Notes: a model not told the origin generated them from the sequence alone. Shown: positions 31,610 to 41,246, counted from the first letter of the stretch. The stretch is 64,000 bases of DNA from Flaviflagellibacter sp963786225 (GCA_963786225.1 CAWAYQ010000022.1:58638-122637); one strand, 5' to 3'. Numbers and translations are program-made.

Positions 31610-33502
31610 ATGGCGTCGAATTCGGGCCCCTCGAAGCCGAACCGGGAGCCGCCCAGCGAGCCCCTGAAGCGCGCGGTGGCGGGAACCTTGCGCGCCATCG
31701 CAGGGAAGCCCGAACTCGACATCACCTTCGCCGCCGAGCGGGCCCAGCTTGTGGCGGGCGCGGCGCGGCTGCCCGAGCCGCCGCGGCGCATGACGCGCAA
31801 GGACGCCGCCATTTTGCGCGGTCACGCCGATGCCCTGGCGTTGAAGCTCGCCTGCCACGATCCGAAAGTGCATGCCTGGCTGCTGCCGAAAGGCATCGAG
31901 GCGCGGGCGGTGTTCGAAGCGGTCGAGCAGGCGCGGTGCGAGGCGATAGGCGCCCGGCGTATGACGGGCGTCAGGGCCAATCTCGCCGCCATGCTGGACG
32001 AGCGTTATTCGAAGGCAAGCTATGACGACATCTCGGAGCGCGCGGATGCGCCCATCGAGGAAGCCCTTGCTCTGATGATCCGCGAGCGCCTTACCGGCGC
32101 CGAGCCGCCGGCGAGCGGAAAAAAGGTCGTCGATCTGTGGCGCGGCTGGATCGAGGACAAGGCCGGCCGCAATCTCGAAAATCTCGATCTGGCGCTGAAC
32201 GACCAGAAGGCGTTCGCGCGATCCGTACACGAACTTCTGAGCGCGCTCGATATGGGCGATGAGCTCATGGGTCATCTCGACGACGATCTGACCGACGAGA
32301 GCGACCCGGACAGCGATCAGGATCCCGGCCAGGAAGAGGGCGGGGAACGCGGCGAGGATTCCTCGGACGCCATGCAGTCGAGCGAAGCGGAAGCGTCCGA
32401 CGACGAGCCGGAGTTCGGCGAACTGGAGAAAGCCGACGCTCCCGCGTCCGAAATGCCCGATGAGGCCGATGCCGACGATGCGCAGGATATGGCGGAGCCG
32501 CCCCGGCGTTCGCTGTCGAACAGCGAGGGCCGCGGCGAATATCGTGCCTACACAGCCAAGTTCGACGAAGTCCTGCAAGCCGAGGAGCTGTGCGAGCCGG
32601 AAGAGCTGGCGCGTCTGAGAACGTACCTCGACAAGCAGCTGACCAATCTGCAGGGCGTGGTGGGACGTCTCGCCAACCGCTTGCAGCGCCGCCTTCTGGC
32701 GCAGCAGAGCCGCTCCTGGGAGTTCGACCTCGAAGAAGGCACGCTCGATCCGGCGCGCCTGTCGCGTGTCGTCACCGATCCGATGCAGCCGCTTTCGTTC
32801 ATGCGCGAGCGCGACACCGATTTCCGCGACACTGTCGTTACGCTTCTGCTCGACAATTCAGGTTCGATGCGCGGCCGGCCGATCACGGTCGCGGCGACCT
32901 GCGCCGACATTCTGGCGCGGACGCTGGAGCGTTGCGGCGTGAAGGTCGAAATCCTCGGCTTCACCACGCGCGCCTGGAAGGGCGGCGCCTCGCGCGAGGC
33001 GTGGCTACAGGCCGGCAAGCCGCCGAACCCCGGACGGCTGAACGACCTCCGCCACATCATCTACAAATCCGCTGACGCACCGTGGCGCCGCGCGCGGAAA
33101 AATCTCGGCCTGATGATGCGCGAAGGGCTTCTGAAGGAAAACATCGACGGCGAGGCGCTCGATTGGGCGCACAAGCGTCTTCTCGGACGTCCGGAGAACC
33201 GGCGCATCCTGATGATGATTTCCGACGGCGCGCCGGTCGACGATTCCACGTTGTCGGTCAATCCGGGTAACTACCTCGAACGCCATCTGCGCGCGGTGAT
33301 CGACGACATCGAAAACCGTTCGCCGGTCGAGCTGATCGCGATAGGCATCGGCCATGATGTGACGCGCTACTATCGCCGCGCGGTGACGATCGTCGATGCG
33401 GAGGAACTCGGGGGCGCCATGACCGAAAAACTGGCCGAATTGTTCGACGACACATCGACCCCGCGTGCGGCCTCGAAAGCCCGGGCACGCGTCCGCGCAT
33501 GA
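31610..33502 (+). CDS. cobT: Aerobic cobaltochelatase subunit CobT
   Basis: 630 aa. The N-terminal part is helical (KRAVAGTLRAIAGKPELDI). A highly acidic low-complexity segment (about residues 218-290, e.g. DESDPDSDQDPGQEEGGE) follows, and then a C-terminal von Willebrand A domain with the MIDAS motif DNSGSMRGRP near residue 412 and MISDGAPVDD. It partners CobS as the chaperone-like part of cobaltochelatase. Its stop overlaps the start of the phytase-like gene (ATGA). Confidence 0.95.
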   Translation: MASNSGPSKPNREPPSEPLKRAVAGTLRAIAGKPELDITFAAERAQLVAGAARLPEPPRRMTRKDAAILRGHADALALKLACHDPKVHAWLLPKGIEARAVFEAVEQARCEAIGARRMTGVRANLAAMLDERYSKASYDDISERADAPIEEALALMIRERLTGAEPPASGKKVVDLWRGWIEDKAGRNLENLDLALNDQKAFARSVHELLSALDMGDELMGHLDDDLTDESDPDSDQDPGQEEGGERGEDSSDAMQSSEAEASDDEPEFGELEKADAPASEMPDEADADDAQDMAEPPRRSLSNSEGRGEYRAYTAKFDEVLQAEELCEPEELARLRTYLDKQLTNLQGVVGRLANRLQRRLLAQQSRSWEFDLEEGTLDPARLSRVVTDPMQPLSFMRERDTDFRDTVVTLLLDNSGSMRGRPITVAATCADILARTLERCGVKVEILGFTTRAWKGGASREAWLQAGKPPNPGRLNDLRHIIYKSADAPWRRARKNLGLMMREGLLKENIDGEALDWAHKRLLGRPENRRILMMISDGAPVDDSTLSVNPGNYLERHLRAVIDDIENRSPVELIAIGIGHDVTRYYRRAVTIVDAEELGGAMTEKLAELFDDTSTPRAASKARARVRA

Positions 33503-34482
33503 GATTTGCCGCCGCCCTGCTGTGCGGCGCGCTCGCGGCGGCCGATGCGCGAGCCGAGCCGATCACGGTGTCGGCTGTCGAGATCGGTTATCTGTCGCCG
33601 GCTGATCCCTCCAGAACCGTATTCGGACCGCTCACGTTTCGCGGTGGCCTCGTCCTGACGTCGGCGGCGGATCGCTTTGGCGGTTTCTCCGGCCTGCGCG
33701 TCGCCGAAGACGGCGCGCATTTCCGCGCCGTCAGCGACCGCGCATCCTGGCTCGAAGGGCGGATCGTCTATGACGGCACGAAACCCGTGGCGATCGAAGA
33801 CGCGGATCTCGCGCCGGTTCTCGGCCCCAGGGGCAATGTGCTTGCTGGGAAGCGCGGGGGAGACACAGAGGCGCTGGAAGTCTCCGGAACCACGGCGTGG
33901 GTTGGCGTCGAGGGCACACAGCAGGTTCTTCGCTTCGATATGACGAAGGGTCTCGCCGCGGCGAGGGGCGTGCCGCTGGGCATGCCGAAAGCGGTGTCGG
34001 GACTTCCCGGTAATGCGGGCGTCGAGGCGCTCGGTCTTGTTCCCGGCGGGGCGGAGAAGGGCACGCTGCTTCTCATTGCCGAAGAGGGGTTCGACGCGGC
34101 CGGCAATCATCGCGCCTGGCTTTTGCCCGGGCGCACGAAAAAGCCGGCGCGGACGCTCAGCGTGAAGCGGCGCGACGAGTATGCCGTGACGGATGTTACA
34201 TTCCTGCCGGGCGGCGATCTCGTGATCCTGGAACGGCGCTATCGTCCGCCATTCTCGCTTTTCATCCGGATGCGCCGCGTTGCGCAGGCCGATATCGCCG
34301 AGGGAGCCGTGCTCGACGGCGAGGTGCTGATCGAGATGAGCCTTCCCGATCAGATCGACAATATGGAAGGCATTTCCGCGCACAAAGCGGCGGACGGCAC
34401 GAGCGTATTGACGCTGATTTCGGACAACAATTTCAATGGCATGCAGCGGAACGTGCTGCTGCAGTTCGGGATAGCGGAGTAA
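33499..34482 (+). CDS. Secreted esterase-like activity of phytase family protein
   Basis: 327 aa with a signal peptide (MRFAAALLCGALAAADARA, cleavage near residue 20). The mature part matches the phytase-like/esterase-like beta-propeller domain: FGGFSGLRVAEDGAHFRAVSD, GGDTEALEVS, GLPGNAGVEAL, EEGFDAAGNHRAWLL and TDVTFLPGGDLVILERRY, ending DNMEGISAHKAADG then LISDNNFNGMQR. Real substrates are unknown. Its ATG overlaps the cobT stop, so it is translationally coupled to cobalamin genes although no functional link is known. Confidence 0.85.
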   Translation: MRFAAALLCGALAAADARAEPITVSAVEIGYLSPADPSRTVFGPLTFRGGLVLTSAADRFGGFSGLRVAEDGAHFRAVSDRASWLEGRIVYDGTKPVAIEDADLAPVLGPRGNVLAGKRGGDTEALEVSGTTAWVGVEGTQQVLRFDMTKGLAAARGVPLGMPKAVSGLPGNAGVEALGLVPGGAEKGTLLLIAEEGFDAAGNHRAWLLPGRTKKPARTLSVKRRDEYAVTDVTFLPGGDLVILERRYRPPFSLFIRMRRVAQADIAEGAVLDGEVLIEMSLPDQIDNMEGISAHKAADGTSVLTLISDNNFNGMQRNVLLQFGIAE

Positions 34483-34497
34483 AGCTCTCTGAGGTTC

Positions 34498-34790
34498 ACT
34501 TGCCCAGCAGAGTCAGCACATTCCTGCTCGGATCTTCGAAATGGGCGAGCACGCCGCCCCACGCTTGACGCTCGGGCGGTCACGTGAATTTCACGCCGTT
34601 TTGCCTTCAGCGCGCTGTAGGTGGCCTGAATGTTGTCGACCGCGAGCGCGCACCCCACGAAGCGGCCCACAAGGGCACGATCGTCATCATCGGCGTCTTG
34701 CCCCACAACCTCCACAATGAGATCCGCGCCCATGTCGAACCCGATGGCGGTGGGATATTCGTCGAAGACGAAATCAGCGTCCTGCGCGGA
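34498..34790 (-). pseudogene. VOC (glyoxalase/bleomycin-type) domain gene remnant
   Basis: Minus-strand sequence reads DADFVFDEYPTAIGFD, then GADLIVEVVGQDADDDD and GCALAVDNIQATYSALKA. After a shift at the four-base run 34599-34602 the other frame continues GVKFT, a TGA at 34582-34580, then PPERQAWGGVLAHFEDP and NVLTLLGK. This is the C-terminal half of a VOC-fold protein with one frameshift and one internal stop; its 5' part merges with the transporter gene and lacks a start. Given other indels in the window the frameshift may be artefactual, but the stop and missing 5' end support real decay. Confidence 0.65.
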
Positions 34791-35391
34791 CCGCTTCCAT
34801 CGGGCGGATACGGCTCATCAGCGCGCCGTAGGGCACGAGCAGGAGGAGCGCCATCGCAACCTTCACCAGGAAATCGAAGAACCCAAGCCCCATCCAGAGC
34901 GGAACCGTGACCTCGGCGCCGAACAGGGAATAGGTGACGGGCCCGGACATCTGCTCGACGCCGGCGAAGGCGAGCGAGAAGAACAGCACGGTGTCGAGCG
35001 CCGAGCCGAGAAGGCTGCCGGCGAGCGGGGCGCGCCACCAGGTCTGACGGCGCAGCCATGTGAATACGGTGATGTCGAGAAGCTGGCCGACGATGAATGC
35101 GGCGCCCGAGGCCATCGCGATGCGTGGCGTCGCCAAGGCGATCGACAGTACGACAGCGATGGCGAAGCCGAAATAGACGACGCGGCGCGTCAGCCGCGCG
35201 CCGAAGCGGCGATTGGTGAGATCGTTGACGAGAAAGGCGAATGGATAAGTGAGCGCGCCGAAGGTCAGATAATCGGCAAGCCCGAATGCATGGACCGGAT
35301 ACTGGACCGCGAAGTTCGACAGAGCGACGACGCCGGCCATCGCAAGGATCGCGGGTATCAGCGATCCGGTGCGTTCAGCGCGGCCGGGCAT
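34774..35391 (-). CDS. Queuosine precursor transporter (QPTR/YhhQ family)
   Basis: 205-aa membrane protein with six helices. It has QYPVHAFGLADYLTFGALTYPFAFLV and LTNRRFG near the N-terminus, then GQLLDITVFTWLRR and SLLGSALDTVLFFSLAF. The family imports preQ0/preQ1 for queuosine tRNA modification. I chose the ATG at 35391 (MPGRAERTGS); an upstream in-frame start would overlap rpmB's end. It lies 7 bp after rpmB on the same strand. Confidence 0.9.
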   Translation of the reverse strand: MPGRAERTGSLIPAILAMAGVVALSNFAVQYPVHAFGLADYLTFGALTYPFAFLVNDLTNRRFGARLTRRVVYFGFAIAVVLSIALATPRIAMASGAAFIVGQLLDITVFTWLRRQTWWRAPLAGSLLGSALDTVLFFSLAFAGVEQMSGPVTYSLFGAEVTVPLWMGLGFFDFLVKVAMALLLLVPYGALMSRIRPMEAVRAGR

Positions 35392-35398
35392 GGCTGCC

Positions 35399-35692
35399 TC
35401 AGGCAGCCGCGGCTTCGCCGGCCTTGCGGATCTTGCGGCGGAGTTCACGGGCCTTCTGCGACAGTTCGGTCTCGGAGGCCTTCAACAGGAAGGCATCGAG
35501 GCCGCCGCGATGCTCGACCGTGCGAAGAGCATTGGCGGAAACACGCAGGCGCACCGCCTGGCCGAGCGCGTCGGACAGGAGCGTGACCTTGAGCAGGTTC
35601 GGGAGGAACCGGGTCTTGGTCTTGTGGTTCGAATGGCTGACCAGGTGGCCAACGAGGACGGACTTGCCGGTCAGTTCGCAGCGCCGCGACAT
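35399..35692 (-). CDS. rpmB: 50S ribosomal protein L28
   Basis: 97 aa. The start MSRRCELTGKSVLVGHLVSH and the segment NHKTKTRFLPNLLKV are diagnostic for L28; the rest (LRVSANALRTVEHRGGLDAF) fits the alphaproteobacterial long form with the basic C-terminal helix KARELRRKIRKAG. It belongs to the large ribosomal subunit. GAGGAGCCTGCG precedes the ATG as ribosome binding site. The 250-bp region upstream holds its promoter. Confidence 0.97.
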   Translation of the reverse strand: MSRRCELTGKSVLVGHLVSHSNHKTKTRFLPNLLKVTLLSDALGQAVRLRVSANALRTVEHRGGLDAFLLKASETELSQKARELRRKIRKAGEAAAA

Positions 35693-35984
35693 CGCAGGCT
35701 CCTCAAGAATAGAATTACGGGACGAGCAGGCCGGAGCCGGATCATTCTTGCGAAAAGAAGCACGGCCCGAGAGCTACGTGCTCGAAGGTGGCCGCTGTAT
35801 AGGCGGCAAGAGCGGCAAAGGTCAAGGAAAACAGCCCGCATGGCTGGGCCGGTGCATAGTGAGTCTCCGGCGCAACGCAGCGGGGTATTCGTCTCCGGCC
35901 GCCTCGACGTCGGTCCAATCCTGCCGCATTCTGCTGCAGCATTAGGTGAATCGCCCATTTTGGTCGATCGAGGGGCATGAAAAC

Positions 35985-36884
35985 GTGAACCTGACCCGGA
36001 CTGAGGCGTCGGGCGCCCACCGTGTCGTGCGGCTGGGCGGAGTTGCCGCGTGTGCGCTCGCCACGGCGCTTCTTCTGCCTTCGACGGCGGTCTTTGCCGC
36101 CGATACTGAATTCAACGCCCGCTACAGCGCACGCCTCGCCATTCTGCCCTTCACCTTCGCCACGGGCACGCTGAGGGCCGTGGTGCCGGAGCGCGGGCGC
36201 TATACCGTGGACTTCGACGCCAAGGGGCCGAGCTTCACCATGAGCGGCAGGGCGACGGGGATCGTCCAGGCCAATGTGCTGTGGCCCATCACCTCCTCGA
36301 CGACTGCTGCGGACAGCAGCGAAAGCCGCAAGATCACCATCACCATGTCGCGCGGCCGGGTGCGCCGCGAAACCGTGGTGCCGCCTCTGCCCTATCGCCC
36401 CGACCGCGTGCCGCTGACCCAGGAGCATCGCAAGGGCGTGACCGACCCGGTGTCGGCCATGCTGATGCCGGTGCTGAGCAAAGGCGGACCCGCGGAGCCC
36501 GGCAATTGCGACCGCACCCTGCAGATATTCGAGGGAACGGAGCGGTTCGACATCCGCATGTCTTATCTGCGCACCGAGATCGTGAAGACGCTGAAGGGCT
36601 ATGAGGGGCCGGCCGTGGTCTGCCGCGCGTCCTACAAGGCGATCGCGGGGCATCGCTCCAACAGCTCGGCCCAGTACATGGAGCAGAACCGCACCATCGA
36701 GGCCTGGCTCGTGCCGATCGGCGGCACCAATATGATGGCGCCGTGGCGGGTGTCGTTCGCGACGCGCGTCGGCACGCTGATTCTCGAAGCCTCCGAGTTC
36801 ACCTCGTCGGCCAATCCGATGAAACAGACGGACGCGGCGACAGCGAGCGTGCAGCCCGTGTCCGAGACCGGGACGCCCCGTTAA
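35985..36884 (+). CDS. Periplasmic DUF3108 domain protein
   Basis: 299 aa from a GTG at 35985, chosen because GAGGGG lies nine bases upstream and the signal peptide (VVRLGGVAACALATALLL ... AVFAA) then sits near the N-terminus. The mature part is a DUF3108 beta-barrel-like domain (EFNARYSARLAILPFTFATG ... YTVDFDAKGP, then GVTDPVSAMLMPV and CDRTLQIFEGTERFDI). It is found widely next to rpmB and this helicase in Hyphomicrobiales; the role is unknown. A run of T's follows the stop. Confidence 0.85.
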   Translation: MNLTRTEASGAHRVVRLGGVAACALATALLLPSTAVFAADTEFNARYSARLAILPFTFATGTLRAVVPERGRYTVDFDAKGPSFTMSGRATGIVQANVLWPITSSTTAADSSESRKITITMSRGRVRRETVVPPLPYRPDRVPLTQEHRKGVTDPVSAMLMPVLSKGGPAEPGNCDRTLQIFEGTERFDIRMSYLRTEIVKTLKGYEGPAVVCRASYKAIAGHRSNSSAQYMEQNRTIEAWLVPIGGTNMMAPWRVSFATRVGTLILEASEFTSSANPMKQTDAATASVQPVSETGTPR

Positions 36885-37216
36885 CCCTGTTTTTTGAATT
36901 TTCCACATGTCGCCGAATGCCCGCGTCAGCATCGGGTATGTCGGTGGCCTGCCGTCGCAACATCTAGCGGGGGCAGATCGGGAACATCGGCCATGAGCCG
37001 ATTCGGTCGGTCTATGTTCTCCTTTCGGCCGTTCGTTAATGCCGGAACCTGGAGAACGGAACGGGATTCTGAACCCGAGGCCGATTCGGGCCGGTTTCGT
37101 TCCGCGCCTGTTCACGGATGCGAGCCATTAACGAAAACAAACGCGACGGCGCGAGCTTTCGTGGTAAAGAGCTGCATCCCCGCACATAAAGCGCCAATGG
37201 GCCGCCACGCACCTCG
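36885..37216. other. Intergenic region before the helicase gene
   Basis: 332 bp without a convincing gene. A T-rich tract (CCCTGTTTTTTGAATTTTCC, 36888-36907) just after the DUF3108 stop may help end transcription, but no strong stem precedes it. The rest presumably holds the promoter of the helicase operon; no clear -35/-10 pair stands out. Confidence 0.4.
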
Positions 37217-40200
37217 ATGCCGCGCACACGCACACTTCTGTCCACTGAGCGGGGCCGCAACGTCACCGCCGTTCTAGGGCCGACCAATACCGGCAAGACC
37301 CATCTCGCCATCGAGCGGATGGTGGCGCAGGGGGGCGGGCTGATCGGCCTGCCGCTGCGATTGCTGGCACGCGAGGTCTATACGCGGATCGTCGAGAAGG
37401 TCGGGGCGGACAAGGTCGCGCTCGTGACCGGCGAGGAGAAGATCAAGCCGGCCAATGTGCGCTACTGGGTCTCGACCATCGAAGCCATGCCGCAGGATCT
37501 CGACGTGGATTTCGTCGCCATCGACGAAATCCAGATCGCGGCGGACTTCGACCGCGGGCACGTATTTACGGATAGGATCCTGAACCGGCGGGGCCGGCAC
37601 GAGACGCTGCTTCTGGGCGCTTCCACGATGCGGCCACTGATCGAGCGGCTCTTGCCGGGTGCGAGCATTATCGGCCGTCCGCGTCTCTCCAATCTGACAT
37701 TCGCCGGTGAGAAGAAGATCACGCGGCTGCCGCGCCGCTCAGCCATCGTCGCCTTCTCGGCGGAGGAAGTGTACGCGGTCGCCGAGCTGATCCGCCGCCA
37801 GCGCGGCGGCGCGGCTGTCGTGCTGGGCGCGCTTTCGCCGCGCACGAGGAACGCCCAGGTCGAGCTCTACCAGTCGGGCGATGTCGAATATCTTGTCGCG
37901 ACCGACGCCATCGGCATGGGGCTGAACCTCGATGTCGACCACATCGCGTTTGCCGGCGACCGCAAATTCGACGGCTTCCAGTTTCGGAGATTGAACCCAT
38001 CCGAATTCGGCCAGATCGCGGGCCGGGCGGGACGGCATCTGCGCGACGGCACCTTCGGCACCACCGGACGCTGCGCGCCGTTCGAGCCGGAATTGGTCGA
38101 GCGGCTGGAAGGCCACAACTTCGAGTCTGTACGCCTGATGCAGTGGCGCAACGCCGATCTCGATTTTTCCTCCGTTGCCATGCTTCAGCTCAGCCTTGCG
38201 GTCTCGCCGACCGAAGCGGGGCTGACGCGTGCGCCGACCGGCGAGGATATGCTCGCCCTGGAACATGCCGTGCGCGATCCGGACGTGCGCGACATCGCGA
38301 CGTCCCGAAGTGCGATCGAACGCCTGTGGGATGTCTGCCAGGTGCCGGACTATCGGAAAGTCTCTCCGGCCGCCCATGCGGAACTCGTCATCTCCCTCTA
38401 TGGATTTTTGATGCGGGAGGGTAAAATCTCCGCCGATTGGTTCGCCCGGCAGGTGTCGCTGAGCGACCGCACCGACGGAGACATAGACACACTCTCGGCA
38501 CGGATAGCGCATATTCGTACCTGGACCTTCGTGGCCAACAGGCCGGACTGGCTCGCCGATCCGGAACATTGGCAGGAGGTGACGCGCGGCGTGGAAGACA
38601 AATTGTCGGACGCGCTGCACGAGAGATTGACCCAGCGCTTCGTCGATCGCCGCTCGAGTGTTCTCATGCGGCGCCTCAGGGACAAGGACATGCTTGAAGC
38701 GGAAGTAACGGATACCGGCGACGTGCTCGTCGAGGGCCAGCATGTCGGACGCCTGTCGGCGTTCCGCTTCACGGCGGACAGCGCCGAAGGCGAAGACGGG
38801 CGCGCACTGCGCGCCGCGGCGCAGAAGGCGCTTGCCGGCGAACTCACGCGGCGTGCGGACAAGCTGGCGGCGGCAGCCGATGCCGAGATCGTTTTGGCGT
38901 CCGACGGCACGTTGCGCTGGCTGGGCGAACCGGTCGGGAAGCTCGTGGCGGGCGAACGCATGCTGCATCCGCGTGTGCGGCTTCTCGCCGACGATACCCT
39001 GTCCGGCCCCGACAGCGAAAAAGCGGAAGGACGGTTGCAACTCTGGATCGACGCGCATGTGCTGCGCCTGCTCGGACCTCTGTTCCAGCTCGAAGGCGCA
39101 GAGACCCTGAGCGGCATCGCGCGGGGCCTCGCCTTCCAGATCGTCGAGGCGCTCGGCGTTCTCGATCGGGTGCGTGTCGCCGACGAGGTCAAGGGCCTCG
39201 ACCAGGATGCGCGTGCGGGTCTCCGGAATCTCGGCGTGCGCTTCGGCGCCTATCATCTTTATTTGCCGGCCCTGCTGAAGCCCGCACCGCGTGCGCTGGC
39301 AGCCCAGCTCTGGGCCCTGCATCAGAGCGGTCCGGTGCCGGGGCTCGACGAAATTCCGGCGCTTGCCGCGAGCGGACGCACCAGCTTCAAGGCGGATCCG
39401 TCAACGCCGACGGATCTGTACCGCGCGCTCGGCTATCGCCTCTGCCAGGACCGCGCGGTTCGCGTCGACATCCTGGAGCGGCTGGCGGACCTGATCCGTC
39501 CCGCCATTACATACCGCGCCGGCATCACACCAGGCGAGCCGCCGGCAGGCGCGGCGGAGGGCAATGGCTTCACCGTGACGGTCGCGATGACCTCGCTGAC
39601 CGGCTGCTCGGGAGAGGATTTCAACGCCATCCTGCGTTCGCTCGGCTATCGCGTCGAGCGCAAGCCCGCGCCGAAGGTGGACGCCGCACCCGCGACCCCG
39701 GCGCCGGCGGAACCGGCGGAGACGGTGGCCCAGGTGCCCGCGGGCGATGTCGATCCCAGCCTGAATGCGTCGAGCGAAGTTCTGGCCGATGCGGCGGCGA
39801 CGCCATCGGAACCTGCGGTCGAAATCCCGGCCGCCGAAGCACCGGTGGCAACAGTCGAAGCGCCGGTCGAGCCCGTGATGGGCGAACCCGTGGTGGCCGA
39901 GCCTGTGATGGCCGAGCCTGTGATGATCGAAATCTGGCGCCCGGGCCGGTCCGAACACCGGCGTCCCGAACACAAACGCCCGGCGCGTCCCGCCGCCGCG
40001 ACGCCCGTCGAGGGCGCGCCGCGTGAAGACAGGAAACCGCGGTTCCGTCGTCCGGACAAAAAAGAAGGCAAGGATTTCAAGGGCGGGTTCAAGGGAGGCC
40101 AGAAGGGTCCCCAGCAAGGCAAAGCGGGCGGCGGCCCGCGCCGCGATGAGCGGCCGGAACAGCCGCCCCGACCCCAGCCGGAACGGCGCGAACGGCCGAT

Positions 40201-40267
40201 CGACCCCAATTCGCCGTTCGCGGCGCTCGCGGGTCTGAAGGCCCGGCTCGAGAGCGATAAACGCTAG
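37217..40267 (+). CDS. Suv3-like DEAD/DEAH-superfamily helicase with low-complexity tail
   Basis: 1016 aa. Walker A GPTNTGKT is at residues 21-28, motif II is DEIQ, and the helicase C lobe has YLVATDAIGMGLN and QIAGRAGRH. This is the mitochondrial Suv3 type, associated with RNA unwinding and degradation. A Suv3 C-terminal region (about 330-730) follows. The last ~180 residues are low complexity: Pro/Ala-rich with tandem units AEPVMAEPVM (about 890-910), then basic and Gly-rich (KKEGKDFKGGFKGGQKG, RRDERPEQPPRPQPERRER), probably an RNA-binding tail. It is followed by an S4 RNA-binding protein, supporting an RNA role. Confidence 0.92.
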   Translation: MPRTRTLLSTERGRNVTAVLGPTNTGKTHLAIERMVAQGGGLIGLPLRLLAREVYTRIVEKVGADKVALVTGEEKIKPANVRYWVSTIEAMPQDLDVDFVAIDEIQIAADFDRGHVFTDRILNRRGRHETLLLGASTMRPLIERLLPGASIIGRPRLSNLTFAGEKKITRLPRRSAIVAFSAEEVYAVAELIRRQRGGAAVVLGALSPRTRNAQVELYQSGDVEYLVATDAIGMGLNLDVDHIAFAGDRKFDGFQFRRLNPSEFGQIAGRAGRHLRDGTFGTTGRCAPFEPELVERLEGHNFESVRLMQWRNADLDFSSVAMLQLSLAVSPTEAGLTRAPTGEDMLALEHAVRDPDVRDIATSRSAIERLWDVCQVPDYRKVSPAAHAELVISLYGFLMREGKISADWFARQVSLSDRTDGDIDTLSARIAHIRTWTFVANRPDWLADPEHWQEVTRGVEDKLSDALHERLTQRFVDRRSSVLMRRLRDKDMLEAEVTDTGDVLVEGQHVGRLSAFRFTADSAEGEDGRALRAAAQKALAGELTRRADKLAAAADAEIVLASDGTLRWLGEPVGKLVAGERMLHPRVRLLADDTLSGPDSEKAEGRLQLWIDAHVLRLLGPLFQLEGAETLSGIARGLAFQIVEALGVLDRVRVADEVKGLDQDARAGLRNLGVRFGAYHLYLPALLKPAPRALAAQLWALHQSGPVPGLDEIPALAASGRTSFKADPSTPTDLYRALGYRLCQDRAVRVDILERLADLIRPAITYRAGITPGEPPAGAAEGNGFTVTVAMTSLTGCSGEDFNAILRSLGYRVERKPAPKVDAAPATPAPAEPAETVAQVPAGDVDPSLNASSEVLADAAATPSEPAVEIPAAEAPVATVEAPVEPVMGEPVVAEPVMAEPVMIEIWRPGRSEHRRPEHKRPARPAAATPVEGAPREDRKPRFRRPDKKEGKDFKGGFKGGQKGPQQGKAGGGPRRDERPEQPPRPQPERRERPIDPNSPFAALAGLKARLESDKR

Positions 40268-40302
40268 GAAAGATCGGGCGCTAGAAGATTGGCGGTGGGA
40301 AT

Positions 40303-40680
40303 TTGAGCGAAGCCCGTCAGCGCGTGGACAAATGGCTCTGGCATGCGCGGGTGGTGAAGACCCGCACTCTGGCCCAGAAGCTCGCCGAATCCGGCCATGT
40401 CCGGCTGAACGGCGGGCGTGTGGACGCTTCGAGCCAGACGGTGAAGCCAGGCGATGTGCTGACCATCGCGCTCGAAGAGCGGGTGAAGGTGCTCGAAATT
40501 CTGGGCTTCGCCGAGAGGCGGGGAAACGCCGCGGCCGCCGCAGCCCTATATAATGACAAAAGCCCGCCGCCCCCGCCGCGAGAGGAAGCGCCGCAGCCGG
40601 GCCTGACCCGCGAAAAAGGCGCCGGGCGGCCGACCAAGAAAGACTGGCGCCTCATAAACCTTATCAAGGGGCGCGACTGA
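40303..40680 (+). CDS. S4 domain RNA-binding protein (Hsp15/HslR-like)
   Basis: 125 aa. The S4 fold is at the N-terminus (RVDKWLWHARVVKTRTLAQK, LAESGHVRLNGGRV, VKPGDVLTIAL). In E. coli the related Hsp15 recycles stalled 50S subunits carrying nascent chains. The C-terminal third is Pro/Arg-rich (SPPPPPREEAPQ). The likely start is a TTG at 40303, 36 bp after the helicase stop. It is co-directional with the helicase and fdxA. Confidence 0.9.
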   Translation: MSEARQRVDKWLWHARVVKTRTLAQKLAESGHVRLNGGRVDASSQTVKPGDVLTIALEERVKVLEILGFAERRGNAAAAAALYNDKSPPPPPREEAPQPGLTREKGAGRPTKKDWRLINLIKGRD

Positions 40681-40747
40681 TGGGCCGCTTGCGCGCTCCG
40701 GCTGCCTCGACTAGGCAGACATTGGACATGGAAGAAGAAGGCCCCCG

Positions 40748-41083
40748 ATGCCGTATGTGGTGACCGAAAACTGCATCAAGTGCAAATACATGGACTGCGT
40801 CGAGGTGTGCCCAGTCGACTGCTTCTATGAAGGCGAGAACATGCTCGTCATCCATCCCGACGAATGCATCGATTGCGGGGTTTGCGAACCGGAATGCCCG
40901 GCCGACGCCATCAAGCCCGACACCCAGCCGGGCCTGGAATCCTGGCTCGAACTGAACGCGCAATTTTCCAAAAGCTGGCCGAATATCAGCGAGAAGGGCA
41001 CCCCGCCCGCCGACGGCAAGGATTGGGACGGCAAGCCCGGTAAACTTGATCTCTTGTCTCCCGCCCCCGGCGAAGGCAGCTGA
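40748..41083 (+). CDS. fdxA: 7Fe ferredoxin FdxA
   Basis: 111 aa, with nine cysteines in two cluster motifs: residues 9-25 (CIKCKYMDCVEVCPVDC) and 40-50 (CIDCGVCEPEC). This matches the one [3Fe-4S] plus one [4Fe-4S] FdxA type with an extended C-terminal tail. It is a small soluble electron carrier, usually essential or widely conserved in alphaproteobacteria. GAAGAAGAAGG precedes the ATG. Its neighbours helicase-S4 upstream and carD downstream form a fixed gene order; a terminator follows at 41219. Confidence 0.95.
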   Translation: MPYVVTENCIKCKYMDCVEVCPVDCFYEGENMLVIHPDECIDCGVCEPECPADAIKPDTQPGLESWLELNAQFSKSWPNISEKGTPPADGKDWDGKPGKLDLLSPAPGEGS

Positions 41084-41218
41084 TCCTTTACGCTGATCTT
41101 TTACCCTGGCGTCACATTCAGTGTGGCCGATTTGCCATAAGCACAGCATTCATTTGCGGAAATGACATTTTTATGGTAGGCTCCTGCCACGCTTGAAACA
41201 CGCCCTTTTCCGGGCCGG

Positions 41219-41246
41219 GGCTCCGTAGGAAACGGGGCCTTTTTTC
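41219..41246 (+). terminator. Rho-independent terminator between fdxA and carD
   Basis: An 8-bp stem GGCTCCGT / ACGGGGCC (one U-G pair) with an AGGAA loop, followed by seven T's. Confidence 0.85.

Noticed and set aside
29816..32578. The very long minus-strand frame through cobT, cobS and the J-protein gene as a giant protein
   Set aside because: Only its last 86 codons (bolA) resemble a real protein; the rest is antisense to three well-supported genes.
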